Counted from the stretch's first letter, positions 42,867 to 52,280 are shown. The stretch: DNA of 64,000 bases from Rhodospirillaceae bacterium (GCA_016722635.1 JADKIX010000011.1:1-64000); one strand, 5' to 3'. A program made the numbers and translations. Notes: generated from the sequence alone by a model not told the origin.

Positions 42867-43901
42867 TTAGTCGTTACCTGCCGGTTGGTTTTCCAAACTG
42901 TTCCTTTGTTGCTTATCTTTGATAATAATTTGGGAAATTTGGCGCAATAAAGGTTTCATCCCCTGCCCGCTGACCGCAGACACCAACCATATCTTTTTTC
43001 GTGTATGCTGGCGTAACTCCTGGATTTGTTCGGCCTGGAGCTTTTCATCCATTGCATCTATTTTATTCAGCACAATGATTTCAGATTTTTTAGCCAGCAG
43101 GGGATTATACGCTTTCAGTTCCGCACGGATGGTTTTATAAGCCTCGCCAATATTTTCCTGCATCCCATCAATCAAATGGATCAGTACGGAACATCTTTCA
43201 ATATGGCCAAGGAAGCGGTCGCCCAACCCAGCCCCTTCATGCGCCCCCTCAATTAGGCCCGGGATATCCGCTAAAACGAATTGCTGCTCATCTAAATCAA
43301 CCAAGCCCAATTGGGGGTGCAGGGTGGTAAAAGGATAATCGGCAATTTTTGGCTTGGCATGGGACGATGCGGCTAAGAAAGTTGATTTTCCGGCATTGGG
43401 CAACCCCACCAATCCGGCATCGGCAATTAATTTCAAGCGCAGCCACACCCATTTTTCTTCCCCCAGCCTTCCAGGTTCCGCATAACGTGGCGACTGATTG
43501 GTAGAAGATTTAAACTGGCTATTACCGCGCCCTCCGCGACCACCTTTGGCCAAAACAAATTCTTGGCCAGGCTTTACCATGTCGGCCAGCACAACTTCTT
43601 TATTTTCGTCTAAAATCTGGGTGCCAACCGGGACCCTCATCATCAAGGTTTTCCCTTTGGACCCGTTCCGCACTTTGCCCATACCGTGATGGCCACGCTC
43701 TCCCCTAAAATGTTGCTGATAGCGAAAATCAATCAAGGTATTCAGATTATCTAAAGCCACCACCACCACATCGGCGCCATTGCCACCATCCCCGCCATCG
43801 GGGCCGCCAAATTCAACAAATTTTTCGCGGCGGAAGCTGACACAGCCCGCCCCGCCATCACCGGCATGGATGTATAATTTGACTTGATCCAGAAATTTCA
43901 T
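42867..43901 (-). CDS. obgE: GTPase ObgE/CgtA
   Basis: A ribosome-associated GTPase acting in 50S assembly and stress control. At 344 residues it comprises the glycine-rich Obg fold (about 1-157: FLDQVKLYIHAGDGGAGCVSFRREKFV, GGPDGGDGGNG) and the G domain (GLVGLPNAGKSTFLAASSHAKPKIADYPFTTLHP, VLADIPGLIEGAHEGAGLG, VLNKIDAMD). The variable C-terminal extension is short, as in many alphaproteobacteria. It sits between rpmA and proB in the conserved order. Confidence 0.96.
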   Translation of the reverse strand: MKFLDQVKLYIHAGDGGAGCVSFRREKFVEFGGPDGGDGGNGADVVVVALDNLNTLIDFRYQQHFRGERGHHGMGKVRNGSKGKTLMMRVPVGTQILDENKEVVLADMVKPGQEFVLAKGGRGGRGNSQFKSSTNQSPRYAEPGRLGEEKWVWLRLKLIADAGLVGLPNAGKSTFLAASSHAKPKIADYPFTTLHPQLGLVDLDEQQFVLADIPGLIEGAHEGAGLGDRFLGHIERCSVLIHLIDGMQENIGEAYKTIRAELKAYNPLLAKKSEIIVLNKIDAMDEKLQAEQIQELRQHTRKKIWLVSAVSGQGMKPLLRQISQIIIKDKQQRNSLENQPAGND

Positions 43902-43961
43902 CGATACACTTCTTTCTCAAATTGGTCTTTCGCAACTTAGCTAAAAGGCCTTTAATAGGAT

Positions 43962-43995
43962 AAAGGGAAAAAGATCAAATGACCTTTTTCCCTTT
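43962..43995 (-). terminator. Stem-loop between rpmA and obgE
   Basis: A 12-bp perfect stem AAAGGGAAAAAG/CTTTTTCCCTTT with a 10-base loop. It may attenuate transcription after the ribosomal genes, letting part of it continue into obgE. Confidence 0.5.
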
Positions 43996-44049
43996 CATCT
44001 ATACAACAATTGTCAGCTAAATCAATGAATTGCTTGTAACCACCAAAGA

Positions 44050-44313
44050 TTATTCTTGGGCAGCCAGGACAACGGAAACATATTTCCTGCCCTTTGAGCC
44101 ATAATGAAACTGAACCTGGCCCGGGGTTAAAGCAAATAATGTGTGATCGCGACCCATGCCGACATTATTGCCAGGATGAACGGTTGTCCCGCGCTGGCGA
44201 ACAATAATGTTACCAGCAACAACATGCTCACCACCGAAACTTTTTACGCCTAAGCGCTGGCCCGCACTATCCCGGCCGTTTCTGGAACTACCACCAGCTT
44301 TTTTGGTTGCCAT
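44050..44313 (-). CDS. rpmA: 50S ribosomal protein L27
   Basis: An 87-residue L27 whose N-terminal tail reaches the peptidyl-transferase centre. MATKKAGGSSRNGRDSAGQRLGVKSFGG and VRQRGTTVHPGNNVGMGRDHTLFAL are diagnostic. It follows rplU by 21 bases. Confidence 0.97.
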   Translation of the reverse strand: MATKKAGGSSRNGRDSAGQRLGVKSFGGEHVVAGNIIVRQRGTTVHPGNNVGMGRDHTLFALTPGQVQFHYGSKGRKYVSVVLAAQE

Positions 44314-44334
44314 ATCTGCACTCCTTTAAGAGAA

Positions 44335-44643
44335 TTAGAGGTGAATATCGGTAATTTTAAGAACCGTCACAAATTGGCGGTGACCGCGCTTACGCCGGTA
44401 ATTGTGCCGCGGTTTTTTCTTAAAAACGATGATCTTGTCACCTTTGGTTTGGTCGATAATTTCTGCCGTCACCAAAGCAGAAGACAGGGCCGAAGCATCC
44501 AATTCAAGCCCCTGATCATGATTGACCGCCAATACGTTCAACTCAACCGATTGGCCGACCTCACCTTCCAGACGTTCAACTTTTATAATCTCATCTTTCG
44601 TGACACGGTATTGTTTCCCGCCTGTCTGAATAACTGCATACAT
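44335..44643 (-). CDS. rplU: 50S ribosomal protein L21
   Basis: A 102-residue L21 that binds 23S rRNA. MYAVIQTGGKQYRVTKDEIIKVERLEGEVG and KIIVFKKKPRHNYRRKRGHRQ are diagnostic. First gene of the rplU-rpmA-obgE group. Its promoter must be in 44644-44900. Confidence 0.97.
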   Translation of the reverse strand: MYAVIQTGGKQYRVTKDEIIKVERLEGEVGQSVELNVLAVNHDQGLELDASALSSALVTAEIIDQTKGDKIIVFKKKPRHNYRRKRGHRQFVTVLKITDIHL

Positions 44644-45326
44644 GTTACCTAAATCCTATGTTAATTGCTTAGCTTTTGCCAGCATCGCCATCAAAAATTC
44701 TGCCCTAAACCGCTTTGCTTGAGATGGCCAATTTACAAAAATTGGGCAGATTGTCAATGATTTTTTCAGATAAATTCCTAGGACATGTTATAAAACAAAA
44801 ATTACCCGGACAGCGGTTCGTTTTATCATTCGTGAAATCTTCGTTAGATCATGGGGAGGGGAAGTAAAAAAAATTAATGGATTTATTTGAAAGAATTTTC
44901 ATTGGCTGTCATTTTCTAATGATTCCCTAGTTTTTAAAGCCACAATTTTCATTGAATCAATTGTTTCAAGAAACCTTGCCAACCCATTGTTTTTTATGCT
45001 ATTATATTTCTTGTAGTGATTTTATCCAAACTTTTAATCATCTTAGATTTAAAAAAAACTCAGCGGCTATCTATTAAAAGAAGTTATATAATTTTTTTGG
45101 TAGATTTGGTAAGATGGGGTCAGTTTTTTTAATTCTTTGACTTTAAGGGTATAGATCAAATTACTATCGGCTTTTTGTTGGGTTTTGAGGCTTCTGTACT
45201 GGGAATAGGCATTTTATTCATTGTTCCTAATAGAGAGGTATTGATCCATCCAGCACCCAGCCGGATTTTTTGGCCACTTTGTTTTAAAATAATCAACTTA
45301 AACTCAACAATTTCAGGGATATCATC
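44644..45326. other. 683-base AT-rich divergent intergenic region between rplU and carD
   Basis: No tRNA, hairpin terminator or convincing gene is seen; the short open frame at 45175-45357 overlaps the carD start in another frame and is not credible. The region holds the promoters for rplU (minus) and carD (plus). If the candidate promoter at 44976-45005 is right, carD has a leader of about 310 bases. Confidence 0.5.
44976..45005 (+). promoter_or_regulatory. Candidate sigma-70 promoter for carD
   Basis: TTGCCA (44976-44981) and TATTAT (45000-45005) with an 18-base T-rich spacer. A good match but far (about 310 bases) from the carD start. Confidence 0.35.
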
Positions 45327-45842
45327 ATGGAACTACCTTATCAGAAAGGCGACTTAGTTGTTTATCCAACGCACGGTGTTGGCCGTGTTATGGGCGTGGA
45401 AACCCAGGAATTTTCTGGCACCAAAATTGAAGTTATTTTGATCAATTTTGACAAGGAAAAAATGATGTTGCGCGTGCCGGTATTAAAGGCAAGAAATGCC
45501 GGTTTGCGTCGATTAAGCAGCAGGAAGCTAATGGATTCTGCCTTGGGTGCTTTGAAAACTAAATCCCGTGTTAAACGGGCGATGTGGAGCAGGCGGGCCC
45601 AAGAATATGAAACAAAGATTAATTCGGGCCATCCGGTCGCCATTGCAGAGGTCGTGCGGGAACTTTACCGGACAGCTTCCGAACAGGAAATGCAATCTTA
45701 TAGTGAACGGCAAATGTATCAATCGGCACTTGATCGCCTGGTTAGGGAATTGGCTGCAGTTGAAGGCATCGATGAACCGGCAGCTACCGCTAGGCTTGAA
45801 AAAGTTTTATCAACCACGACAGCTACCACCGCGGCAGCCTAA
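45327..45842 (+). CDS. CarD family transcriptional regulator
   Basis: A 171-residue RNA polymerase-binding protein. The N-terminal Tudor-like interaction domain (about 1-65: YQKGDLVVYPTHGVGRVMGVE) contacts the RNAP beta subunit in relatives, and the C-terminal helical domain (RAMWSRRAQEYETKINSGHP, AEVVRELYRTASEQEMQSYSERQMYQSALDRLVREL) binds DNA near the -10 element, stabilising open complexes at rRNA and other promoters. The Thr/Ala-rich tail is extra. AGGGA lies nine bases before the ATG. A terminator follows at 45870. Confidence 0.94.
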   Translation: MELPYQKGDLVVYPTHGVGRVMGVETQEFSGTKIEVILINFDKEKMMLRVPVLKARNAGLRRLSSRKLMDSALGALKTKSRVKRAMWSRRAQEYETKINSGHPVAIAEVVRELYRTASEQEMQSYSERQMYQSALDRLVRELAAVEGIDEPAATARLEKVLSTTTATTAAA

Positions 45843-45869
45843 TTAAGCTTCTGGGGTTTGATGCCTGTC

Positions 45870-45905
45870 ATAAAGGCCATTGAAGGAATTCAATGGCCTT
45901 TATAT
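45870..45905 (+). terminator. Terminator after carD
   Basis: A 15-bp perfect stem (45870-45884 with 45889-45903), a 4-base GGAA loop and a TAT-rich end. It lies 28 bases after the carD stop. Confidence 0.75.
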
Positions 45906-45983
45906 ATGGGGAAAATGCTTGACATTTGGGTGTCACTTATTACCCTCATTTTATGCCATTAATAGTGAGGACAGGAGACGGTC

Positions 45984-46469
45984 ATGCCCTTTTCCCCGGC
46001 CTGGCAACAAGCCATCCATCTGCAAGCGATTGGCGTGGTGCAAAATCAGCGGCTTCAGCCCATTGATGATCAATGGGGCAAAGAAATATCGGTGATCGAA
46101 CTAGATGCAGCCCGCTTTAAGCCGGATTCTTTAAAAGGCTTGGAGAGTTTTTCGCATCTCTATGTTCTGTTTTATATGCATTTGGTGCAATCCCCTGAAA
46201 TAGTCACAGGCGCCCGTCATCCGCGCGGCCAGAAAAATTGGCCGGAGGTTGGCATTTTTGCCCAGCGCGCCAAAGGCCGACCCAACCAATTGGGCCTCTC
46301 CGTTTGTGAATTGGTCGGGGTGAAAGATACCTTAATTACTGTCAAGGGGTTGGATGCGATCCATGAAACACCTGTTTTAGATATCAAACCCTATTTTCAG
46401 GAATTTGCCCCAAGAACACCGGTCAAACAGCCCATTTGGGTTCGTGAATTGATGAAAAATTATTATTAG
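45984..46469 (+). CDS. trmO: tRNA (N6-threonylcarbamoyl-A37) methyltransferase, TsaA/TrmO family
   Basis: Methylates t6A37 to m6t6A in tRNA-Thr. A 161-residue TsaA-like beta-barrel: the start IHLQAIGVVQNQ, the central LKGLESFSHLYVLFYMHL and the C-terminal GIFAQRAKGRPNQLGLSVCELVGV and LDIKPYFQEF are diagnostic; the RPNxxG segment binds SAM. It lacks the extra C-terminal domain of the E. coli protein, as do many homologues. AGGA and GGAG precede the ATG. Confidence 0.9.
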   Translation: MPFSPAWQQAIHLQAIGVVQNQRLQPIDDQWGKEISVIELDAARFKPDSLKGLESFSHLYVLFYMHLVQSPEIVTGARHPRGQKNWPEVGIFAQRAKGRPNQLGLSVCELVGVKDTLITVKGLDAIHETPVLDIKPYFQEFAPRTPVKQPIWVRELMKNYY

Positions 46470-46507
46470 CCTGAAGATATTAGGCAGCTGAAAGAACGGG
46501 GCAGCGG

Positions 46508-47140
46508 ATGACCATTAAAGAAATGATCTATGATTGGGGCGGATTGAATACCCATTTGTTTTATGTGATCAATAATATTCAGAGTGCTTTATATCATAAA
46601 TTCATGATCCTCGGCACCCTGCTTGGGGAAACCAAAATTTTCCCCGTTTATATCCTGTTGATTGTTGGATTTGCGTATGATGATTTAAAACGCCGGAAAA
46701 ATTTGCAGGCAACCGATTATCCCGAATACCGGGAACGTTGGCTAAAAGCCATCACCGTGATCACCATCGGATTTTTCATTGACGTCCTGTGGGTGTGGTA
46801 TTTGAAAGGTTATCTAGAGATGCCCCGCCCCTTTATTGCCCTGCCAACTGGCACCGTCACCCAGTTGGTGAACGAAAGTCCCTTTAGCAGTTTCCCCAGT
46901 GGGCATTCCTGTTTTGCCATGCTGCTGGCGGCAGGTTTATGGCCGATGCTTGGAAAGATGGGCAAGGCATTGGCTGTTTTTTATGTGGTTTGGGTTGCCC
47001 TGTCCCGCCTGGCCGTGGGTGTTCATTTTCCGGCAGATGTGGTGGGGACGCTACTGCTATCTTTCCTGGTCGTTGGCACCCTGCGGTTGTTGGTCAATCG
47101 GATATATCTATTTTGGCCAAAACATCGACTGACAAAATGA
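46508..47140 (+). CDS. PAP2-family membrane phosphatase
   Basis: A 210-residue inner-membrane protein with five to six helices. All three phosphatase motifs are present: KGYLEMPRP (KxxxxxxRP), SSFPSGHS (PSGH) and SRLAVGVHFPADV (SRxxxxxHxxxD). Members dephosphorylate lipid phosphates such as undecaprenyl pyrophosphate, phosphatidate or lipid A on the periplasmic face. The substrate here cannot be told. It starts 38 bases after trmO and may share its transcript. Confidence 0.9.
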   Translation: MTIKEMIYDWGGLNTHLFYVINNIQSALYHKFMILGTLLGETKIFPVYILLIVGFAYDDLKRRKNLQATDYPEYRERWLKAITVITIGFFIDVLWVWYLKGYLEMPRPFIALPTGTVTQLVNESPFSSFPSGHSCFAMLLAAGLWPMLGKMGKALAVFYVVWVALSRLAVGVHFPADVVGTLLLSFLVVGTLRLLVNRIYLFWPKHRLTK

Positions 47141-47177
47141 TCCTAATTATTTAAGAATCAATGATCTTCGGTTGGAT

Positions 47178-47208
47178 TAAAAAACCCCGGCTTTTTTCAA
47201 AGCCGGGG
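47178..47208 (-). terminator. Terminator downstream of the nuclease gene
   Basis: A CCCCGGCTT/AAGCCGGGG stem (47185-47193 with 47200-47208), followed on the minus strand by TTTTTTAATCC. It also lies 45 bases after the PAP2 gene but has no T-run in that direction. Confidence 0.6.
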
Positions 47209-47394
47209 CAAGTTGTTACCTATTTATCAATTTACCTGCTGTTTATTGGCAATTGCGTACCATGCCGTCCGTCGCATCCGCCGCATCACAGGTATGAGCG
47301 TTTGGCATCATAATATTGGCCGATTGATTGCCCCATTATCCGTTATAAAAACCAATCAATTGAACCCTAATATAGGAAAAAAAGGATTATTAAA

Positions 47395-48270
47395 TTAAGG
47401 CATGGGAAGAACTTCTATTTGTTCGGGATGGGTGACCTCAATCATCGGGCCATTTTTATTTTCAACCCAACCGCGCACGCTGATTGTTTGGCCCTGCAGC
47501 TGCATGATATCAATCCCTTCCGACAGAAACCATTCAACGCTTGCAAACTTTATTTCCACCGTAAAATCCGTACGCCAATTCTCCTGAAAATTCAGGTAAA
47601 CCATTTCTTTATTTTTGGCAACCGCCAGCACCTTGCCCTCAACAATTTGAAAGGAACCCACCGGCCCAACTTTATCAGGCGATTGAATGGCGTAATAATC
47701 ATCCGCCCATATACCCAAATGTTGCACGCGTGCTGTCTTTTCTATGGCAAGCATTTCCCGGACAATCCGCCGATTATCCGGGAAACTATAGACGCGGCCC
47801 CACCCATGTAACAACATTTCCTCCTGCAACCATTTGCCATCCTCGGTCACGACATGGGCAAGCAACCGGCGGTTATGGTCAACAATTTGCTGCCCAACAT
47901 ATAATTGAACCTTTTTCCCCAGCGTCGATTGCACCAGGAAATCCTTCGCATCATTTGCTTTTGGCCAATCCATAAAATTCGGTCGACCCAACCCCAATTT
48001 AGGCGCCTGGATGCCAACCAGCCTGACTTGCTGGCCTTCTTCCAAAACAATGGTATCCCCATCAATGACTTCACGGACGGTGGCGCTGAATAAAAAAACC
48101 AATTGATGATGGATAAAAGGATGATTCACCGCAAAAACTTTCTCCGCTAAACAGCTGGAAAATACCATAACCACGAAAAAATAATAAAATTTCTGCCGCC
48201 AATTAACAGGGTGGAATGCCAAGATAGACAGAGTCGTGCAAAAAAACCTATCTGTATCTTTCAATTGCAT
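47395..48270 (-). CDS. Staphylococcal nuclease-like (thermonuclease) domain protein
   Basis: A 291-residue secreted or membrane-anchored nuclease. A hydrophobic segment at about 28-47 (YYFFVVMVFSSCLAEKVFA, with a possible lipobox-like LAEK or signal cleavage) precedes the SNase OB-fold domain: ATVREVIDGDTIVLEEGQQVRLVGIQAP, VQLYVGQQIVDHNRRLLAHVV, and EMLLHGWGRVYSFPD. The catalytic pattern differs slightly from the classical Arg-Glu-Arg set. A second domain (about 205-291) has another OB-like beta pattern. The function may be nucleic-acid use or defence outside the cell. Confidence 0.8.
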   Translation of the reverse strand: MQLKDTDRFFCTTLSILAFHPVNWRQKFYYFFVVMVFSSCLAEKVFAVNHPFIHHQLVFLFSATVREVIDGDTIVLEEGQQVRLVGIQAPKLGLGRPNFMDWPKANDAKDFLVQSTLGKKVQLYVGQQIVDHNRRLLAHVVTEDGKWLQEEMLLHGWGRVYSFPDNRRIVREMLAIEKTARVQHLGIWADDYYAIQSPDKVGPVGSFQIVEGKVLAVAKNKEMVYLNFQENWRTDFTVEIKFASVEWFLSEGIDIMQLQGQTISVRGWVENKNGPMIEVTHPEQIEVLPMP

Positions 48271-48333
48271 TATTCCAACCTTAGTTTTATGATTTATGAA
48301 AATATTCCTATTTGCTAAAGCGGATTATCAATC

Positions 48334-49320
48334 ATGTCAAATACAAGCCCAAAAGATAAAATTTGGGATTTTTACCCCCCAATCGAACCTTACCGTACCG
48401 AATATTTAAAAATGGGTAAATACCATCAAATTTATGTGGAAGAAAGCGGCAACCCGAAGGGGGTGCCGGTCGTTTTCCTGCATGGCGGCCCTGGGGCTGG
48501 GGCTGGCCCCAACCACCGGCGTTTTTTTGATCCCAGTTTTTACCGGATTATTATTTTCGATCAACGGGGGGCTGGCCGCTCAAAACCTTTGGGGGAAATC
48601 CGCGAAAACACCACACCCTTGCTGATTGAGGATATAGAAACCATCCGCCGTCATTTAAAAATTGACCGGTGGATGGTGTTTGGCGGTTCTTGGGGCAGCA
48701 CCCTGGCCATTGCTTATGCGGAAACCCATCCCGAGCGTTGCATCGCCCTGGCCCTGCGTGGCATCTTTTTATGCCGCCCCAGCGAAATTGATTGGTTCTT
48801 ATATGGGCTAAAGATGTTGGCACCAGTCGAGTGGAAAATGTTTTCAGAATTCTTGCCCGAACATGAGCGGTCGGATTTATTAAGGAATTATTACCGGCGG
48901 TTATTTCATCCTGATCCGGCGGTTTATATGCCAGCCGCCAAATCCTGGAGCATTTATGAAGGCAGTTGTTGCACCCTCCTCCCCAATCCTGATTACGTGG
49001 CAAGCTTCGGCGATGATCGGATGGCGTTAGGCTTGGCTAGGATGGAGGCGCATTATTTCCTGCATGATATTTTCCTGCCCCCCAATTCCTTGCTTGAAAA
49101 CGTGCATCGGATCAAACACATTCCCGCAACCATCGTGCAAGGGCGGTATGATCTGGTCTGCCCGATTGAAACCGCAGCCGAATTGGTTGCCCATTGGCCG
49201 GAGGCGGAATATATTGTGGTGAATGATGCCGGTCACGCAGCGATTGAACCAGGCATTAAAGCCAATTTGATTGGGGCCATGGAACGCTTAAAATCCTTAG
49301 CAAATAAGGCACATAAATAA
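48334..49320 (+). CDS. pip: Proline iminopeptidase (prolyl aminopeptidase)
   Basis: An alpha/beta-hydrolase that removes N-terminal proline from peptides. At 328 residues it shows VPVVFLHGGPGAGAGPNHRRFFDP (oxyanion hole), FDQRGAGRSKP, the nucleophile elbow FGGSWGSTLAIAYAE, GRYDLVCP with the catalytic Asp and NDAGHAAIEPG with His. The domain order is that of the family S33 enzyme. It is cytoplasmic, with no signal peptide. It is convergent with polA. Confidence 0.94.
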   Translation: MSNTSPKDKIWDFYPPIEPYRTEYLKMGKYHQIYVEESGNPKGVPVVFLHGGPGAGAGPNHRRFFDPSFYRIIIFDQRGAGRSKPLGEIRENTTPLLIEDIETIRRHLKIDRWMVFGGSWGSTLAIAYAETHPERCIALALRGIFLCRPSEIDWFLYGLKMLAPVEWKMFSEFLPEHERSDLLRNYYRRLFHPDPAVYMPAAKSWSIYEGSCCTLLPNPDYVASFGDDRMALGLARMEAHYFLHDIFLPPNSLLENVHRIKHIPATIVQGRYDLVCPIETAAELVAHWPEAEYIVVNDAGHAAIEPGIKANLIGAMERLKSLANKAHK

Positions 49321-49367
49321 GCAGGCAACCCGAAAATATCAGCCTTGAAGCGCCTGCTTAATTGGGG

Positions 49368-51455
49368 TTAGTGAGCGATGGCCCAGTGGGCGCCCGCCCC
49401 AGCCTCAACGGTTAAGGGGACCGATAAATTGACCGCCGGTTGATGGGCGTGCTCCATTAAAGGACAAATTAGTTTTTTGGCGGCCTCAACTTGCCCTAAC
49501 GGTAATTCAAATAATAATTCATCATGTACCTGCAGGATCATTTTGATATCCAAGTTGGTTTCCCCTAAGGCCGCAGCCACCCGGATCATTGCCCGTTTGA
49601 TAACATCTGCCGCTGATCCTTGGAGTGGCGCGTTAATGGCCGCGCGTTCCGCAAAGCCCCGGCGTGCCGCATTTTTATCGTTAATTCCTGGCACATAACA
49701 TCTTCGGCCAAATAACGTTTTGACAAACCCCTGTTGCCTGGCCACTTGGCGGATATGTTCCATATAATCGCGGATACCCGGATACATACTGAAATACTGC
49801 ATCATGTAATTTTTGGCTTCATTCACCCCCACATTAATCTGCCGGGCCAACCCAAACGGGCTCATCCCGTAAATAATGCCGAAATTAATCGCCTTGGCCC
49901 GGCGCCTGGTGCTTGGGTCAATTTGCGCCAGTGGGATATTAAAAACTTGCGAGGCCGTTAGGGCGTGGATATCTATCCCTTGCCGGAAAGCTTCCTTGAG
50001 CGATTCCACATCCGCAATATGCGCCATCAAGCGCAATTCAATTTGGGAATAATCAACCGATAACAGGCACTTCCCTTCATCCGCAATAAAAGCATGGCGG
50101 ATTTTACGGCCGTCCTCGGTTCTAATGGGAATGTTTTGCAGATTGGGATCATTTGAGCTTAAACGCCCGGTTGACGTGGAGCTAAGGGCAAAAGACGTAT
50201 GGACCCGACCGGTTTTCGGGTGGATTTGGGTTGGCAAGGTATCGGAATAGGTGTTTTTCAGTTTACTGAGTTCCCGCCACTCCAAGATCATATTCGGCAA
50301 GGGATGCCCGTCCTCCGCCAAATCGTCCAACACGTCGGACGCCGTGCTGAAAGCGCCTGTTTTATTTTTTTTCCCGGATTTCAACCCCAATTTATCAAAC
50401 AAAATTGTCCCCAATTGTTTGGGCGAGCCGATATTAAACTCCTCCCCCGCCAACTGATATATTTGATTGGCAATCCCTTGCATTTTATTTAAAAAATAAC
50501 GGGATAATGTAGCAAGCTCCTGGGGATCAATTTTAACCCCATTCCTTTCTATTTGCACAATGACGGGCACCAAGGGCCGATCGATTGTTTCATAAACGGT
50601 TAATAAAGATTGCCGCACCAACCGAGGTTTTAAAATAAGGTAAAGGGCCATGGTGACCGCTGCATCTTCTGCCGCATAATCCCGCGCTTTATCTAAAGGC
50701 ACGTAATCAAAAGTGATTTGGTTTTTGCCAGATCCTGCCACATCTTGGAATTTGATGGTATGATGGCCTAAATGCAGCAGGGCCAATTCATCCAACCCGT
50801 GCCCATGCGCCCCGCCATCCAACACATAAGACATCAGCATGGTATCATCAAGGGAACGAATGCCGACATCGTAGTGCGCAAAAATAATCTGATCATATTT
50901 AATGTTATGGCCGATTTTAAGGATTGAGGGATCCGCCAAAACGGGTTTCAGCAACTCCAAAGCTCGCATCATCGGCATTTGCCGGATGGAGGAAGCATCG
51001 GTTTTTTCTGAAAACAATTCATTGGCTGACGGCAATTGATGGGCCAGCGGGATATAGCAGGCAGACCCTGATGGCAAAGCCAGCGAAATACCCACCAAAT
51101 TAGCTTTCATGGCCTCAATTGAGGTAGTTTCCGTGTCAATGGCCACGATGCCTATTTGCCTGATTTGCCCAATCCAACTGATCAGGCGGCTTTCTTCCTG
51201 GATCAATTCATAAGCGCTTGGCGTGACCGTAAAAATTGCCGGTTGATTTTGCCCGATGGGGGCAACCACCACATCCGATTTATTGTCCGGTACCGGTTGC
51301 TTCGTTTCCTTAGCTTCGACTCCAGGCAAGGATTGACCTTGCTGAACTTTGCTTAAGATCGAACGAAACCCGTTTTCCTGAAGGAATGCGGCCAGTTGGG
51401 GAAGCTCTAATTGTTGCCTGGGCCAATTCCTCAAGCGTAAAAGGCAACGGGACAT
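49368..51455 (-). CDS. polA: DNA polymerase I, 3'-5' exonuclease and polymerase part (downstream frame of a split gene)
   Basis: A 695-codon frame containing the exonuclease-like domain (IVAIDTETTSIEAMKANLVG, LKIGHNIKYDQIIFA) and the family A polymerase: STGRLSSNDPNLQNIPIRTE, DYSQIELRLMAHIA, RRRAKAINFGIIYGMSPFGLA and MILQVHDELLFELP, so both catalytic Asp motifs are intact. The first ~20 codons of this frame are read-through of the upstream gene in a wrong frame; real similarity begins at about QLELPQLAAFLQENGF. Together with 51310-52245 it makes a normal ~958-residue PolA. The frame change is at about 51418-51424, where one base too many (or two too few) occurs in GGGCC. Confidence 0.9.
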   Translation of the reverse strand: MSRCLLRLRNWPRQQLELPQLAAFLQENGFRSILSKVQQGQSLPGVEAKETKQPVPDNKSDVVVAPIGQNQPAIFTVTPSAYELIQEESRLISWIGQIRQIGIVAIDTETTSIEAMKANLVGISLALPSGSACYIPLAHQLPSANELFSEKTDASSIRQMPMMRALELLKPVLADPSILKIGHNIKYDQIIFAHYDVGIRSLDDTMLMSYVLDGGAHGHGLDELALLHLGHHTIKFQDVAGSGKNQITFDYVPLDKARDYAAEDAAVTMALYLILKPRLVRQSLLTVYETIDRPLVPVIVQIERNGVKIDPQELATLSRYFLNKMQGIANQIYQLAGEEFNIGSPKQLGTILFDKLGLKSGKKNKTGAFSTASDVLDDLAEDGHPLPNMILEWRELSKLKNTYSDTLPTQIHPKTGRVHTSFALSSTSTGRLSSNDPNLQNIPIRTEDGRKIRHAFIADEGKCLLSVDYSQIELRLMAHIADVESLKEAFRQGIDIHALTASQVFNIPLAQIDPSTRRRAKAINFGIIYGMSPFGLARQINVGVNEAKNYMMQYFSMYPGIRDYMEHIRQVARQQGFVKTLFGRRCYVPGINDKNAARRGFAERAAINAPLQGSAADVIKRAMIRVAAALGETNLDIKMILQVHDELLFELPLGQVEAAKKLICPLMEHAHQPAVNLSVPLTVEAGAGAHWAIAH

Positions 51456-52245
51456 CGGCCCGTAAATTCACCAATTGGCGGCTTAATTTTAATATATCAA
51501 CTGATTCTTCAAGGATTTGCCGCCGCTTACCCACCGGCATATTTGATAATTGCATCAATAATTGTTCAACACTGCCATATTGGATAATCAATTCGGCAGC
51601 CGTTTTGGGGCCAATGCCGCGAACACCGGGAATATTGTCGCTGCTATCCCCCATCAGTGCCAGAACTTCGGCCACCTTTTCCGGTGGCACCCCAAATTTT
51701 TCAATCACTTCATCCCGCCCAATCCGCCGTTGACGGATGGGATCCAGCATCTCGACCCCTTCCCCCACCAACTGCATCAAATCTTTATCGGATGAGATAA
51801 TGGTCACCGGCCACTGCCGCTCACGGACAATCCGGCAATAACTGGCAATCAAGTCGTCTGCTTCAAAACCGGCCGCTTCAATGACTTTAAAACCTAAGGC
51901 GGTAGTTGCCTCGCGGATAAGGGCGAATTGCGGCACTAATTCCGGCGGCGGTGGCGGACGGTGGGCCTTATATTGGTCATAAAGCTGGCTGCGGAATGTA
52001 TAGCGGCCGCTATCAAAAATAATCAAGATGATGGCATTCTCTTTTTTCTCGCGCAGGCGCATCATCATGGTGGTAAAGCCGTAAACCGCATTCACCGGCG
52101 TGCCATCCGCCCGTGATAAGGGTGGCAAGGCATGAAAAGCCCGAAAAATATAGCCCGACGCATCCACCAAATACACATGTGGGGCGGTTGAGGAAACAGG
52201 AGCTAGGGAGTGCGGGGGATGGTCATTGTTCAATTTTTTTGACAC
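51310..52245 (-). CDS. polA: DNA polymerase I, 5'-nuclease part (upstream frame of a split gene)
   Basis: A 311-codon frame with the PolA 5'-nuclease: VYLVDASGYIFRAFHALP, FDSGRYTFRSQLYDQYKAHRP, FEADDLIASYCRI, ISSDKDLMQLV and the H3TH motif IPGVRGIGPKTAAELI. It remains in register to ..PFTLEELAQ and then drifts into unrelated residues. The polymerase half follows in the +1 frame. Overlap of the two open frames is 146 bases. If real, cells would make separate 5'-nuclease and Klenow-like proteins, as some organisms do from separate genes. A read error is just as likely. Confidence 0.9.
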   Translation of the reverse strand: MSKKLNNDHPPHSLAPVSSTAPHVYLVDASGYIFRAFHALPPLSRADGTPVNAVYGFTTMMMRLREKKENAIILIIFDSGRYTFRSQLYDQYKAHRPPPPPELVPQFALIREATTALGFKVIEAAGFEADDLIASYCRIVRERQWPVTIISSDKDLMQLVGEGVEMLDPIRQRRIGRDEVIEKFGVPPEKVAEVLALMGDSSDNIPGVRGIGPKTAAELIIQYGSVEQLLMQLSNMPVGKRRQILEESVDILKLSRQLVNLRADVPLPFTLEELAQATIRASPTGRIPSGKRVSFDLKQSSARSILAWSRS

Positions 52246-52280
52246 CGGTTAAGTGATTTGAAGAAAATCAATATCCTATT

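Noticed and set aside
45175..45357. 60-codon plus-strand frame before carD
   Set aside because: Overlaps the carD start in a different frame, poor ribosome site and AT-rich non-coding composition.
49318..49360. Terminator between pip and polA
   Set aside because: The 9-bp stem has a 25-base loop and no T-run on either side, too weak to call.
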